Source of the DNA: Burkholderiaceae bacterium
Lineage (GTDB): Bacteria > Pseudomonadota > Gammaproteobacteria > Burkholderiales > Burkholderiaceae_E
NCBI GenBank assembly: GCA_027493945.1
Contig: JAOSJU010000001.1
Span: 806,001 to 870,000, forward strand
Direction: 5' to 3'
DNA length: 64,000 nt
Below the pieces are notes generated by a model that saw only the letters and a program-made list of their open reading frames with translations, had not been told where the DNA came from and did no database searches. The position numbers were made by a program, and so were the translations under genes. Shown piece by piece: positions 38,110-47,247 of this stretch (positions are counted from its first letter, which is position 1; each line of letters starts with the position of its first letter).

Positions 38110-41100
38110 TTGTCTGCAACGCCCGCTTCGCCGCGCCGCCCCTGGCGAAGGCTCGCACGATTCCTGCTGCTGGCACTGCCGGTCGCTGCCCTGGGGGTGG
38201 CGGCCTGGTGGCTCGTCGACGAGATTCGCACCTCGCGGCTGCAGGCCGAGCTGCTCGGCGACATCGCGCGCCAGACCGCCTTCGAGGTCGAGCCCGGGCC
38301 GAGCACCTCGATCCGCTTTCCCGGCAATGGCCCCTACGACGAGCGGCTCGGCTACCACCAGCTGCCGCAGACGATCGAGCGGCTCGCCGCGCAGGGCTTC
38401 GAGGTCACCGCGCAGGCGCGGATGTCGCCGCGGTCGATCGAACTCGTCGACCGGGGCCTGTTCGCGACCTACCGCGAGAAGAGCCGGGCAGGACTGGAGC
38501 TGCTCGATTGCCGCGACGACACGCTGTTCGTCGCGCGCTTTCCGCAGCGGGTCTACGCGGACTTCGACGAAGTGCCGCCGCTGATGGCGCAGGCGCTGCT
38601 CTTCATCGAGAACCGCGAGCTGCTCGACCCGGACAACCCGGCGCGCAATCCGGCCGTCGAGTGGGACCGGCTCGCGCGCGCCAGCTTCGACCAGCTCTGG
38701 CACCTGGTCGACGACGCGCATCCGGCGCACGGCGGCAGCACGCTCGCCACGCAGATCGAGAAGTACCGGCACTCGCCCGAAGGCCGCACGGCGTCGGGCA
38801 AGGAGAAGCTGCGCCAGATGGCCTCGGCGTCGCTGCGCGCCTATCTCGATGGCCCGGACACGTTGCCGCGCCGGCGCCAGATCGTCGTCGACTACCTGAA
38901 CACCGTGCCGCTGGCGGCGCGCCCGGGCTTCGGCGAGGTCAATGGCATCGGCGACGGGCTCTGGGCCTGGTACGGGCGCGACTTCGACGAGGTCAACCGC
39001 CTGCTCGCCGCCGCGGGTGAAGGCGAGAGCGCCGACGACGCGCTCGCCGCGCGCGCGCTCGCGTTCAAGCAGGCGCTGTCGCTGATGATCGCACAGCGCC
39101 GCCCCGCCTGGTACCTGGGCGGCGGCGAAGCCGAACTCGCCGAACTGGCCGACAGCCACCTGCGGCTGCTCGCCGAGGCCGGGATCATCGACGCGCGCCT
39201 GCGCGACGCTGCGCTTGCGCTGCAGCTGTCGCTGCAGCAGCGGCGCCTGGCCACCGCGCCGATCTCGTTCGTGCAGCGCAAGGCCGCGAACGCGATGCGC
39301 ACGCGGCTTGCCGGACTGCTCGGCGTGGGTCGCGTGTACGAGCTCGACCGCTTCGATCTCAGTGCGCGCAGCACGCTCGACGGCCGGATCCGAGGACGAG
39401 GTGACACGCGTGCTGCGCAGCCTCGCCGACCCGGACGGCGCGAAGGCCGCCGGCCTCTATGGTTTCAGGCTGCTGCGCGATGGCGACGACCCGTCGCGGC
39501 TCACCTTCAGCTTCACGCTGTTCGAGCGCGTCGGGGCCCGCAACCTGCTGCGCGTGCAGACCGACAGCCACGACCAGCCGCTCGACATCAACGAAGGCGC
39601 GCGGCTCGACCTCGGCTCCACCGCCAAGCTGCGCACGCTGGTCACCTACCGGAGATCGTCGCGGCACTGCACGAGCGCTGGAGCGGCCTCGACCGCGAGG
39701 AGCTCGCCACGCAACGGGTCGCCGAGCGCGACGTGCTGGCGCGCTGGGCGAAGGAATACCTGGCGCAGGCCTCCGACCGCAGCCTGGGCGCGATGCTCGA
39801 AGCGGCGATGCAGCGACGCTATCCGGCCGATCCCTCCGAGGGCTTCTTCACCGGTGGCGGCCTGCACCACTTCGTGAACTTCGACCCGCGCGACGACGGC
39901 CGCGTGCTGACCGTGCGCGAGGCGCTGCGCAACTCGGTGAACCTGGTGTTCATCCGCATGATGCGCGACATCTCGCATCACTACATGTTCAATGCGCCCG
40001 CCTCCAGCGCGACTCTGCTCGAGGACGCGTCCGATCCGCTGCGGCGCGAATACCTGTCGCGCTTCGCCGACCGCGAGGGCAGCCAGTTTCTCGCGCGCTT
40101 TTACCGCAAGTACCGGGGAAAGCCGGCCGAAGCAGCCGAAGAGCTGCTGCTGCAAAGCGTGCACGCGACGCCGGCGCGCCTGGCCAGCGTCTTCTACGAA
40201 CTCGACCCCGGCGGCGACGAGCACGCGCTGGCCGGATTCCTCGCGCGGCGGCTGGCCGGCAGCGCGCTCTCGGGCCAGGCGATCGAGGCGCTGCACGATC
40301 GATACCGGGCAGAGCACATGTCGCTCGCAGACCGCGGCTACGTGGCGGGCGTGCATCCGCTCGAGCTGTGGCTGGTCGGCTACCTGCGGGGCAAGCCCGA
40401 CGCCACGCTGGCCCAGGCGCTTTCGGCGAGCAGCGAGCAGCGGCAGGAGGTCTACACGTGGCTGTTTCGCACGCGAAACAAGAACGCGCAGGACCAGCGC
40501 ATCCGCAGCCTGCTGGAAATCGAGGCGTTCCAGGAAGTGCACCGCGCATGGCGACGGCTCGGCTATCCGTTCGAGTCGCTGACCCCGTCCTATGCGACTT
40601 CGATCGGTGCCTCCGGCGACCGCCCCGCGGCACTGGCCGAACTGATGGGGATCATCGTCAACCGCGGAGTGCGCCTGCCGACGGCGCGGATCAGCTCGAT
40701 GGTTTTCGCGCGCGACACGCCTTACGAGACCCATCTCACGCTGCGCCCATCCGGCGGCGAACGGCTGCTGCCCGAGGAGCTCGCCGACATCGTGCGCGAC
40801 GCGCTGGTCGGCGTGGTCGAGCAAGGCACGGCGCGGCGCCTGAAAGGCGCGATCACGTCGGCCGACGGGCAGGCGATCCCGATCGGCGGCAAGACCGGCA
40901 CCGGCGACCACCGCTTCGACGTCTTCGGCCGAGGCGGCCAACTGATCTCCTCGCGCGTGGTGAACCGCACCGCCACCTTCGCGTTCCTGATCGGCGATCG
41001 ATGGTTCGGCACGATCATGGCCTACGTCAGCGAACCCTGGGCGGCCGACTACAAGTTCACCAGCGCGCTGCCCACGCAACTGCTGCATGCGCTCGCTCCG

Positions 41101-41163
41101 GCGCTGCAGCCGCTGCTGCGGCACGGCGCCTGCCGGCGCGACCCGATCGAGCCGCCGGAATAG
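38110..41163 (+). CDS. Large class A penicillin-binding protein (GT51 + transpeptidase; frame excursion inside)
   Basis: About 1017 aa from TTG 38110. One N-terminal membrane anchor (residues ~15-38), a GT51 transglycosylase domain (IENRELLDPDN, HGGSTLATQIEK, ~170-300), and a penicillin-binding domain with SxxK in LGSTAKLRTL, SxN in LRNSVNLVF and KTG in GGKTGTGDHRF. Between ~39388 and ~39650 the correct reading is in another frame (DEVTRVLRSLADPDGAKAAG to LRTLVTY), so two compensating breaks hide the SxxK motif from the main frame; the second is TACCGG for an expected TACCTGG. An unusual long insert (about 600-800) separates SxN and KTG. Confidence 0.85.
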   Translation: MSATPASPRRPWRRLARFLLLALPVAALGVAAWWLVDEIRTSRLQAELLGDIARQTAFEVEPGPSTSIRFPGNGPYDERLGYHQLPQTIERLAAQGFEVTAQARMSPRSIELVDRGLFATYREKSRAGLELLDCRDDTLFVARFPQRVYADFDEVPPLMAQALLFIENRELLDPDNPARNPAVEWDRLARASFDQLWHLVDDAHPAHGGSTLATQIEKYRHSPEGRTASGKEKLRQMASASLRAYLDGPDTLPRRRQIVVDYLNTVPLAARPGFGEVNGIGDGLWAWYGRDFDEVNRLLAAAGEGESADDALAARALAFKQALSLMIAQRRPAWYLGGGEAELAELADSHLRLLAEAGIIDARLRDAALALQLSLQQRRLATAPISFVQRKAANAMRTRLAGLLGVGRVYELDRFDLSARSTLDGRIRGRGDTRAAQPRRPGRREGRRPLWFQAAARWRRPVAAHLQLHAVRARRGPQPAARADRQPRPAARHQRRRAARPRLHRQAAHAGHLPEIVAALHERWSGLDREELATQRVAERDVLARWAKEYLAQASDRSLGAMLEAAMQRRYPADPSEGFFTGGGLHHFVNFDPRDDGRVLTVREALRNSVNLVFIRMMRDISHHYMFNAPASSATLLEDASDPLRREYLSRFADREGSQFLARFYRKYRGKPAEAAEELLLQSVHATPARLASVFYELDPGGDEHALAGFLARRLAGSALSGQAIEALHDRYRAEHMSLADRGYVAGVHPLELWLVGYLRGKPDATLAQALSASSEQRQEVYTWLFRTRNKNAQDQRIRSLLEIEAFQEVHRAWRRLGYPFESLTPSYATSIGASGDRPAALAELMGIIVNRGVRLPTARISSMVFARDTPYETHLTLRPSGGERLLPEELADIVRDALVGVVEQGTARRLKGAITSADGQAIPIGGKTGTGDHRFDVFGRGGQLISSRVVNRTATFAFLIGDRWFGTIMAYVSEPWAADYKFTSALPTQLLHALAPALQPLLRHGACRRDPIEPPE

Positions 41164-41175
41164 TTCCGGTGGGCT

Positions 41176-41838
41176 TCAGCGCAGCCGGCTGCCGAACCAG
41201 TCGGCCGCGTGCTGCGCCACCTGCTCGAGCGTGCCCGGTTCCTCGAACAGGTGCGTGGCTCCCGGCACGATGACCAGCCTGGTTTCGCAGCGCATCCGCG
41301 CCATCGCCTTGCGATTCAGTTCGATCACCACGTCGTCCTCGCCGCCGACGATCAGCAGCGTGGGCGCCCTCACGGCCTCCAGCAGCCCCGGCCCGGCGAG
41401 GTCGGGGCGCCCGCCACGCGACACGACCGCGGTGACGCGCGCATCCTCGCGCGCGGCGGCTTCGAGCGCGGCCGCCGCGCCGGTACTCGCGCCGAAGTAG
41501 CCGAGCGGCAGCGAGCGCAGCTCGGCCTGCCTGTCGATCCAGTTCGTCGCGAGCAGCAGGCGTGAGGTGAGCAGCGCGATGTCGAAGCGCGCCGCGCGTT
41601 CGCGATCCTCGTCCGCGGTGAGCAGGTCGAACAGCAGCGTCGCGATGCCGGCGCGCTGCAGCACCTCGGCCACGCAGGTATTGCGCGGCGACAGCCGGCT
41701 GCTGCCGCTGCCGTGCACGAACGCCACCAGGCCGCGCGCCGGCTCGGGCAGCGACAGCGTGCCCGGCAGCGTGCCCCCGAGTGGGAGCCCGCGCGTCCCG
41801 CGCGGCGGCAGTTCGATTTCGATCGGAACGGTCTTCAT
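41176..41838 (-). CDS. Alpha/beta hydrolase, dienelactone-hydrolase-like
   Basis: 220 aa. Oxyanion-hole region LVAFVHGSGSSRLSPRN, nucleophile elbow GYFGASTGAAAAL (Ser in G-x-S-x-G), Asp in IVGGEDDVVIEL and His in PGATHLFEEPG. Proteins of this group sit alone or fused to phosphoribosyltransferases; the substrate is unknown. ATG 41838 has GGAGGCGCC upstream. Converges with the PBP gene (12 bp between stops). Confidence 0.82.
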   Translation of the reverse strand: MKTVPIEIELPPRGTRGLPLGGTLPGTLSLPEPARGLVAFVHGSGSSRLSPRNTCVAEVLQRAGIATLLFDLLTADEDRERAARFDIALLTSRLLLATNWIDRQAELRSLPLGYFGASTGAAAALEAAAREDARVTAVVSRGGRPDLAGPGLLEAVRAPTLLIVGGEDDVVIELNRKAMARMRCETRLVIVPGATHLFEEPGTLEQVAQHAADWFGSRLR

Positions 41839-41908
41839 GGCGCCTCCCGATGCCGGCTCTCGCCGATGCGCGGCGGCGCGCGGCCGGCCCGCGCGCCGCC
41901 AGGGGCCC

Positions 41909-42842
41909 TCAGGCTCCGACGATTGCCGCGACGTCCACGGGCCGCCCGATGTCGACGCCCGGCATCGTGAACTCCAGCAAGTCGGTGAGCTGGGCGGCGC
42001 TGCCCGCACCGAGCCCCGCGCCCGGATGCCGGACCGCGGCGCTGGCGATCAGGCCCCGGCGACGCAGGATCTCCTTGCGCACCGCCACGCCCGGCTGCTG
42101 CTCGAAGACGATCAGCGGCAGGAAGTGCGCCCAGATGCGCCGCGCGAGCGCGCGATTGCCGCTGCGCCAGGCCGCCAGGTGCGCCTGCAGCACCTCGGGG
42201 AAGGCGAACCCGGTGTTGTAGCCGCTCGACCCCTTTTCCAGGTCGAACTGTCCATACAGGGCGCCCAGCCCGGTAAGCATCGGCACGGGCCGCGCCAGCG
42301 CGGCCGACAGCGCCTCGATCTTCGCCGCCGAGGGCACCGCCTCGGCCTTGACGCAGGCAATGCCAGGATTGTCGGCGACGATCCGCGCGATCGTCGGCAC
42401 GCTCATGTGCACGCCGGTGGACGCGGGATGGTCCTGGAGCACCACCGGCAGCGACACCCCCGCGCACACGCGCCCGAAGTACTCGGCCACGCGCGCTTCG
42501 CTGGGCACCGGCTCGGCCGACGGCGCCACCATCAGCGCGTCGGCGCCGAGCGCGTCGGCCATGGCGCCGAGCTCGATCGTCGCCCGGGTGCCGGGGTGCG
42601 ACACGCCGACGATCACCGACATGCGCCCGCGCGCCACCTCCACCGCGCTGCGCACGACCGTCTCGCGCTCGCGCTCGCCCATCCGGTTGGCCTCGCCCAG
42701 CACGCCGAGCACCGTGACACCGTCGACGCCGATCGCGGCCATGAAGCCGAGCAAGGTGCGCAGCGAGTCGGTGTCGACGGCTCTCGTCGTCGCGAAACGG
42801 CGTCGCGAGGATCGGAAAGACGCCGCTGAAAGCGTGTTTCAT
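41909..42842 (-). CDS. DapA-family (dihydrodipicolinate synthase/NAL) aldolase, frame break near start
   Basis: Class I aldolase-type TIM barrel. Starts MKHAFSGVFPILATPFRDDE at ATG 42842; one extra base near 42790 then shifts to the frame reading AVDTDSLRTLLGFM, VTVLGVLGEANRMGE, VLQDHPASTGVHM and CVKAEAVPSAAKIEAL, where the Schiff-base Lys is in VKAE. True DapA has a Tyr in the catalytic triad; here the P-D-H-P context suggests another substrate (an oxo-acid aldolase). ATG overlaps the macro-domain stop by 4 nt. Confidence 0.85.
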
Positions 42843-43345
42843 CCGAGCTGCTCGTCCGCCTGCACGCCGGACCGGTAGACCTCGTAGACGAGCACCGGCA
42901 CATCGAGCTCGCCGAGGTATTGCTGCACCAGCGGCTTGACGTCGCTCCAGGCGAGGCCGCCGACACCGGTGGCCAGTCGCGGCAGCGCGACGCTGCGGAT
43001 GTTCTCCTCGCGCACGAGGCGGGCAAGCGCCTTCAGCGCGCGGCCCACGTTCTCCAGCGTGGCCTTGCCCGGCTTGCCGGCGGGCCCGCCGTGCAGCATG
43101 CCCTGCGTGAGCAGGTTGACGATGCCGCGGGCGCTGCCGTCGGCATCGACTCCCGACCAGACCCAGATCTCGCCAGGTTCGAGCGGCCGCGAGTGGATGG
43201 CGTGGCGGTAGTCGCGCACCATCGACGGCCAGCGCTCGCGCAGCGCCAGCGCCAGGCCGGTGTCGAAATGGTCGTGCGGGGCAATGCCATGGGCGATCAC
43301 CTGGGCCCTGGACAGCAGGATGTCGCCTTCGATTTCTCGGATCAC
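42839..43345 (-). CDS. Macro-domain protein (ADP-ribose processing type)
   Basis: 168 aa from GTG 43345. Macro fold motifs: EGDILLSRAQVIAHGI at the N-terminus (Asp binding adenine), then LPRLATGVGGLAWSDVKPLV, the phosphate-binding loop. Members hydrolyse or bind ADP-ribose or its esters. The TGA overlaps the DapA-like ATG, so both are in one transcript. The link between the two activities is unclear. Confidence 0.85.
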   Translation of the reverse strand: MIREIEGDILLSRAQVIAHGIAPHDHFDTGLALALRERWPSMVRDYRHAIHSRPLEPGEIWVWSGVDADGSARGIVNLLTQGMLHGGPAGKPGKATLENVGRALKALARLVREENIRSVALPRLATGVGGLAWSDVKPLVQQYLGELDVPVLVYEVYRSGVQADEQLG

Positions 43346-43487
43346 GGAAGTTCCTCGGTCATGAATGCTGGATACGCACGGCGGTCGCCGCACCACCGCT
43401 AACATACCGGGTTCGCGCGGGCGCCTCCTGACGGCGGTCAACCACGGTCGGGCATGGGCCGAGGCTGCCCCGATGGGGGCATCGGGG

Positions 43488-43506
43488 GATACGTCTTAAG
43501 GGGTAT
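43488..43506. promoter_or_regulatory. Candidate regulator site upstream of dsrC paralogue
   Basis: On the minus strand ATACCCC-TTAAGAC-GTATC, about 70 bp upstream of the dsrC-like ATG. It shares TACCCC...ACG.TA with the dyad at 48182-48196. Weaker than the other two sites. Confidence 0.35.
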
Positions 43507-43573
43507 GCGCGAGTGCCCTTATGCCGCTACGATTGGGCAACGCATGCTGCCGGAAGAACCTGGGGGAGACACC

Positions 43574-43912
43574 ATGTCCGAAGCGACGCAGGAAGGAGCC
43601 TTCCGGACCGACGAGGAGGGGTACCTGATCGACCCCGCCGACTGGAGTCCGGAGATCGCGCAGGTGCTGGCCCGACGCGAGGGGGTCGAGCTCACCGACG
43701 AGCACTGGGCGGTGCTGCGGTTCATGCGCGACTACTACGACGAGCACCAGATCCCTGCCGATACCCGCTTCGTGATGCGCTTCCTCGCGAAGGAGCGCGG
43801 CAAGGGCGACCAGGCGCGCGACGCGCTGTTCGTGCTGTTCCCCTACGGTTACGTCAAGCAGGCCTGCAAGATCGCCGGCATGCGCAAGCCGCGCATCTGG
43901 AGCACCGGCTGA
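43574..43912 (+). CDS. DsrC/TusE-family protein lacking the C-terminal cysteine
   Basis: 112 aa, aligned over its whole length with DsrC (51902): EEGYLIDPADWSPEIAQVLA, HWAVLRFMRDYYDEHQIP, FPYGYVKQACKIAG. Cys98 matches CysB of DsrC, but the protein ends RKPRIWSTG, so the penultimate CysA, which is the persulfide carrier of DsrC and TusE, is absent. Such a protein cannot do the DsrC trisulfide cycle and may be regulatory. ATG 43574 is preceded by the same TGGGGGAGAC leader as dsrC. It converges with the YeeE gene. Confidence 0.88.
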   Translation: MSEATQEGAFRTDEEGYLIDPADWSPEIAQVLARREGVELTDEHWAVLRFMRDYYDEHQIPADTRFVMRFLAKERGKGDQARDALFVLFPYGYVKQACKIAGMRKPRIWSTG

Positions 43913-43922
43913 GCGGTGCGGC

Positions 43923-43952
43923 ACGCCCCGCGCGGCGTTGCGCGAGGGGCGT
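43923..43952. terminator. Candidate bidirectional terminator between dsrC-like and yeeE
   Basis: ACGCCCCGCGC, 6-nt loop, GCGC-GA-GGGGCGT: a strong imperfect stem between convergent genes. There is no clear T-run, so assignment is by position and stability. Confidence 0.45.
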
Positions 43953-43966
43953 CGCGGCCCGGCGCG

Positions 43967-45076
43967 CTACGCCGCGCGCATCAGCCGCCAGTAGTCCAGC
44001 TTCATCGTCAGGGCCGCGCCGGCGCAGATCGACAGGAACGTGACGATCGAGCCGAGCGCCAGCGTCGACACGCCCGACAGTCCCTGCCCGATCGTGCAAC
44101 CCAGCGCCGTGATGCCGCCGAAACCCATCAGGATCGCGCCCACGATGTGACGCTTGAGGTCGGTCGCGTCGGGAAAGCTCTCTTCGCGCCAGGTGCGCGA
44201 CGCCAGCGCCCACGCCAGTGAGCCGGCGACGATGCCCAGCGCGGTGGCGATGCCGAAGCTGACGTGCTTGCTGGTGTCGCTCCAGAACATCAGCAGTTCC
44301 AGCGTGAAGGCGTACGGCGCCACCAGCGACAGCGACTCGGCGCGGTTGCTGTTGGTGCCGATGAACGCCTCCTGCAGCGTGTCGGGATGCTCGGCGACGA
44401 AGCCCACGTGCCCGGTCGCGTACCAGCCGCCGACTGCCGTGAGTCCGATCACGATGCCGCCCAGCAGCGGATCGGCGCCGCGCGCCTCGCGATTGGCCAG
44501 CACGAACGCGAGCAACAGCGCGCCGATCGCCGGTGGCAGCCATCCCTCGATGCCCGCCCGCTCGAAGCCGAACGCGCCCGCCAGCAGCGCCGGCAGGTCC
44601 TGGCTCGTGGCCAGCTTCGTCGAGACCAGGTCGAGCGTGTTCACGCGCCACACGCCGAACACTCCCTTGAGCGTCATGTACGCCGAGATGCCGAGCACCA
44701 CGAACACCACCAGCGACTTCAGGTTGCCGCCGCCCAGGCGGATCAGCGCCTTGCTGGTGCAGCCCGAGGCGAGCGTCATGCCCACGCCGAACAGCAGGCC
44801 GCCGACGATGTTCGACAGCCACATCAGGTTGGTGCCGGTGTAGATCGACTTGCGCGTGTCGACGAGGCCGGCCCGCTGCATGGCCCAGACGCCGAGGATG
44901 GCCACCGCGATCGCCAGCAGCCACATCCGCATTCGCGTCCAGTTGCCCATGTTCACCACGTCGGAGATGGCGCCCATCGTGCAGAAATTGGTCTTGTTGC
45001 CGACGAAGCCGAAGACGGCGCCCGGGCCGAAGCCCAGCCAGGCGATCAGGGTCGCGGACGGCAGTGCGGTATCCAT
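43967..45076 (-). CDS. YeeE/YedE-family sulfur-compound transporter
   Basis: About 369 aa, roughly ten membrane helices. Two conserved cysteine-containing repeats typical of the thiosulfate transporter TsuA/YeeE: NKTNFCTMGAISD and TLASGCTSKALIRLGGGN in the first half, and GITALGCTIGQGLSGV in the second. Expected to move thiosulfate or another reduced-sulfur species, which fits the adjacent rDsr system. ATG 45076 used; GTG 45085 is also in frame. Last gene of the leftward sulfur cluster. Confidence 0.9.
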   Translation of the reverse strand: MDTALPSATLIAWLGFGPGAVFGFVGNKTNFCTMGAISDVVNMGNWTRMRMWLLAIAVAILGVWAMQRAGLVDTRKSIYTGTNLMWLSNIVGGLLFGVGMTLASGCTSKALIRLGGGNLKSLVVFVVLGISAYMTLKGVFGVWRVNTLDLVSTKLATSQDLPALLAGAFGFERAGIEGWLPPAIGALLLAFVLANREARGADPLLGGIVIGLTAVGGWYATGHVGFVAEHPDTLQEAFIGTNSNRAESLSLVAPYAFTLELLMFWSDTSKHVSFGIATALGIVAGSLAWALASRTWREESFPDATDLKRHIVGAILMGFGGITALGCTIGQGLSGVSTLALGSIVTFLSICAGAALTMKLDYWRLMRAA

Positions 45077-45102
45077 TGCAGGCACTCTCTAAGGTGGCTC
45101 GT

Positions 45103-46068
45103 TCAGCCGGCGAACGCCGCGAGATGCGACGCGTGCGTGCCGGCGATGCGGTCATGATATCGGGCGCGCAGCAGCTGCCGGCGGCGCTGGGGCGAGTCGA
45201 CGAAGCCGTCGCGCTCGTGCAGCACGTTGTTGCAGACGATGCCCATGCCGGGCTCGAGGCGCAGGCCGAGCACCCAGGGTGAGCCGGCGTCGAGGATCGC
45301 GCGCAGCGCCTGCACCGCGGCGCGCGTGGCCGCGTCGTCGCGCCAGGCGATGCTGCGCGTGCGCGCGGTGTAGCGCATGTGCAGGTCGCCGCCGGGCGCG
45401 AGCAGCGAGAACACCGGGCCGGCCTGCTCGTGCCGCGCCACCGCGGCGCCGGCACCTGCGTCGCGGCCGGCGCCGGCTTGCGCCTCGCGCGGCGGAATCG
45501 ACATCGCATCGGGCGCCGACAGCGCGCGCACATGCGCGGGATCGGCATCGCGCAACAGGATGTACGCGATCTCGTGGTCGAGCACCCGATTGGCCCCGCC
45601 CTCGGCGGCGCGCTCGACGCAGTGCAGCAGCATCGCGGCGATCGTGCGCTGCGGCGGGTTGTAGTAGCCGTCGGTATGCCAGCGGATCGGCCGGTCGGTG
45701 TAGGGAATGTATTCGCCGCGGGCTCCGTGCTCGCTCACCGACAGCGTGCTGATCCCGTCTTCGTCGGCCAGCCAGTTCGCGTCGAGGCGGCGCAGGCCGA
45801 GTTGCTCGCCCAGCAGCCGGGCGACGTCCTTGCCCTCGCCGCTGCTGCGGCTCGCGTAGACCGCCATGTTCGACCTGCGGCAACGCGCGACGATCGCCTC
45901 GCGCTCGCTGTCGGCGAGCCGGCACGGGTCGCCGATCTCGACCAGCAGGTCCTCCGCCCGTCGCGGCGCGCCGGCGAGCTTCCAGTCGCGCCAGCGCCGG
46001 TAGGCGCCGTCGTCGTCGTCGAGCGCGAACGGATTCCGTCCGGCTCGCAGCGCTGCGGAAGCCGCCAT
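45103..46068 (-). CDS. TauD/TfdA-family Fe(II)/2-oxoglutarate dioxygenase
   Basis: 321 aa. The metal-binding H-x-D is in IRWHTDGYY (~residue 132); the distal His and 2-oxoglutarate Arg are in GIVCNNVLHERDGF and RRRQLLRARYHDR. TauD relatives often release sulfite from sulfonates, which would supply the neighbouring sulfur-oxidation pathway, but the substrate is not predictable. Overlaps nothing; 26 bp to yeeE, 4 bp from the unknown gene upstream. A Gly/Ala-rich insert at ~200-215 is probably a loop. Confidence 0.85.
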   Translation of the reverse strand: MAASAALRAGRNPFALDDDDGAYRRWRDWKLAGAPRRAEDLLVEIGDPCRLADSEREAIVARCRRSNMAVYASRSSGEGKDVARLLGEQLGLRRLDANWLADEDGISTLSVSEHGARGEYIPYTDRPIRWHTDGYYNPPQRTIAAMLLHCVERAAEGGANRVLDHEIAYILLRDADPAHVRALSAPDAMSIPPREAQAGAGRDAGAGAAVARHEQAGPVFSLLAPGGDLHMRYTARTRSIAWRDDAATRAAVQALRAILDAGSPWVLGLRLEPGMGIVCNNVLHERDGFVDSPQRRRQLLRARYHDRIAGTHASHLAAFAG

Positions 46069-46072
46069 CGGC

Positions 46073-46672
46073 CTATTCGCCCGCCTCGCCGGCCCGCCGC
46101 TGCGGCCCGGGCTCCAGACCCAGCAAGCCGCGCATCGACTTCTCGATCACGTCGACGCATTCGGGCCCTTCGACGGTCATGGCCTGGTCGAGCGCCCAGC
46201 GCCGGTCCTCGGCCTCGGGCATCGCCTGCGTGAGCAGGTCGCCGAAGAACCGAAGCAGCGCGAACTCGGGGCCGTGCGGGTGGTACTCGAATTCGCCGTA
46301 CTCGGTCACGCGGATGTTGAACCGGTCGACGAAGCGCTTGCGGTAGCCGCCGCCCGGAGCGGGACCGAGAAGGTCGTCGAAGCTGTCCTGCAGCAGTTCG
46401 CCCACGCGCGTGACCAGCGCCGGGGTGAACGCCGCGCGCCATTCTGGCGGCTGGTACCTGAGCGCGATCCGGTCGGCCACCACCACGAGGAAGACGAGGA
46501 TCTCGACCAGCACCTGCAGGTAGTGCGGTCCAGCGGCGATCTCGAAGTTGCCCTTGCGCAGGTTCCTGAGCCGCGCATCGGCACTGCGCCAGACGATCGA
46601 CGACAGCGCATTGGCGATCTGTTCGGGATCGCGCGGCGTCGCGTCTCGGAACCAGTGAGTTTTCAGGCGCAT
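46073..46672 (-). CDS. Unknown protein of the sulfur cluster
   Basis: 199 aa from ATG 46672 (GTG 46684 also possible). I do not recognise a domain. The N-terminus RLKTHWFRDATPRDPEQIANAL is distinctive; a hydrophobic stretch (QVLVEILVFLVVVADRIAL, ~residues 57-75) could be a buried or membrane helix; the remainder is helical and acidic with VEGPECVDVIEKSMRGLLG near the end. Its position between tandem tusA and tauD, with 4 bp to the latter, says it belongs to the same operon. Confidence 0.8.
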   Translation of the reverse strand: MRLKTHWFRDATPRDPEQIANALSSIVWRSADARLRNLRKGNFEIAAGPHYLQVLVEILVFLVVVADRIALRYQPPEWRAAFTPALVTRVGELLQDSFDDLLGPAPGGGYRKRFVDRFNIRVTEYGEFEYHPHGPEFALLRFFGDLLTQAMPEAEDRRWALDQAMTVEGPECVDVIEKSMRGLLGLEPGPQRRAGEAGE

Positions 46673-46717
46673 CCCCGGTCGCACTTCATCGCTCCAGAAA
46701 GAATATCCGTGTTCGCA

Positions 46718-47205
46718 TCATGGTCTACGGATGTAGAACTCCCACTCGTGCGCGCCGGTCTCGACCACGTCCTCGAGCCGGTATCCGGTGAGCCGCGCCC
46801 AGTCCTCGACGTCGGCGCGCGCGCCCGGGCAGTTGCTGACCAGCTTCAGCAGCTCGCCCGGCGCCATCCCCTCGAGCACCTTCTTCGCCTCCGGGACGGG
46901 CCCGGGGCAGCTCGAGCCGCGCATGTCGAGGGACACGTGCGGAGCCGGTTCGGCGCGCCGCCCGCGCCGCAGGAAATAGCCGGTCGCGCTGCTTTCCAGC
47001 TTTTCGGTCTTGATGACCTGGTTGCCGGTGCGCTCGGCCCGGTGTGCAGCTCGTCGCTGGTGGCCGGGCAGTCGGAGATCAGCAGCATCACCTCGCCCTC
47101 GGCGAGCTCCATGAGGATCTTCTTCGCGCCGATGATCGGGCCCGGGCAGCTCACGCCGGACAGGTCGAGCGTGACTCCGGGCTTGGGCATAAACGGGTCG
47201 CTCAT
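46718..47205 (-). CDS. Tandem TusA-domain sulfur carrier (frame break at domain junction)
   Basis: Two TusA-like domains in one gene: first MSDPFMPKPGVTLDLSGVSC with SCPGPIIGAKKIL, second VSLDMRGSSCPGPVPEAKKVL. Each has the CPGP motif with the persulfide-carrying Cys. A one-base slip near 47040 (after SDELH) separates the domains in the frames as given; corrected, the linker RAERTGNQVIKTEKLESSAT is normal TusA C-terminal sequence, so this is one ~162-aa protein. The second domain can also be read alone from ATG 46936. Likely passes sulfur to DsrE/DsrC. Confidence 0.85.
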
Positions 47206-47247
47206 GACGAAACCTCGCGCAATCCGGTGTTCACCGAGCCCATCGCT

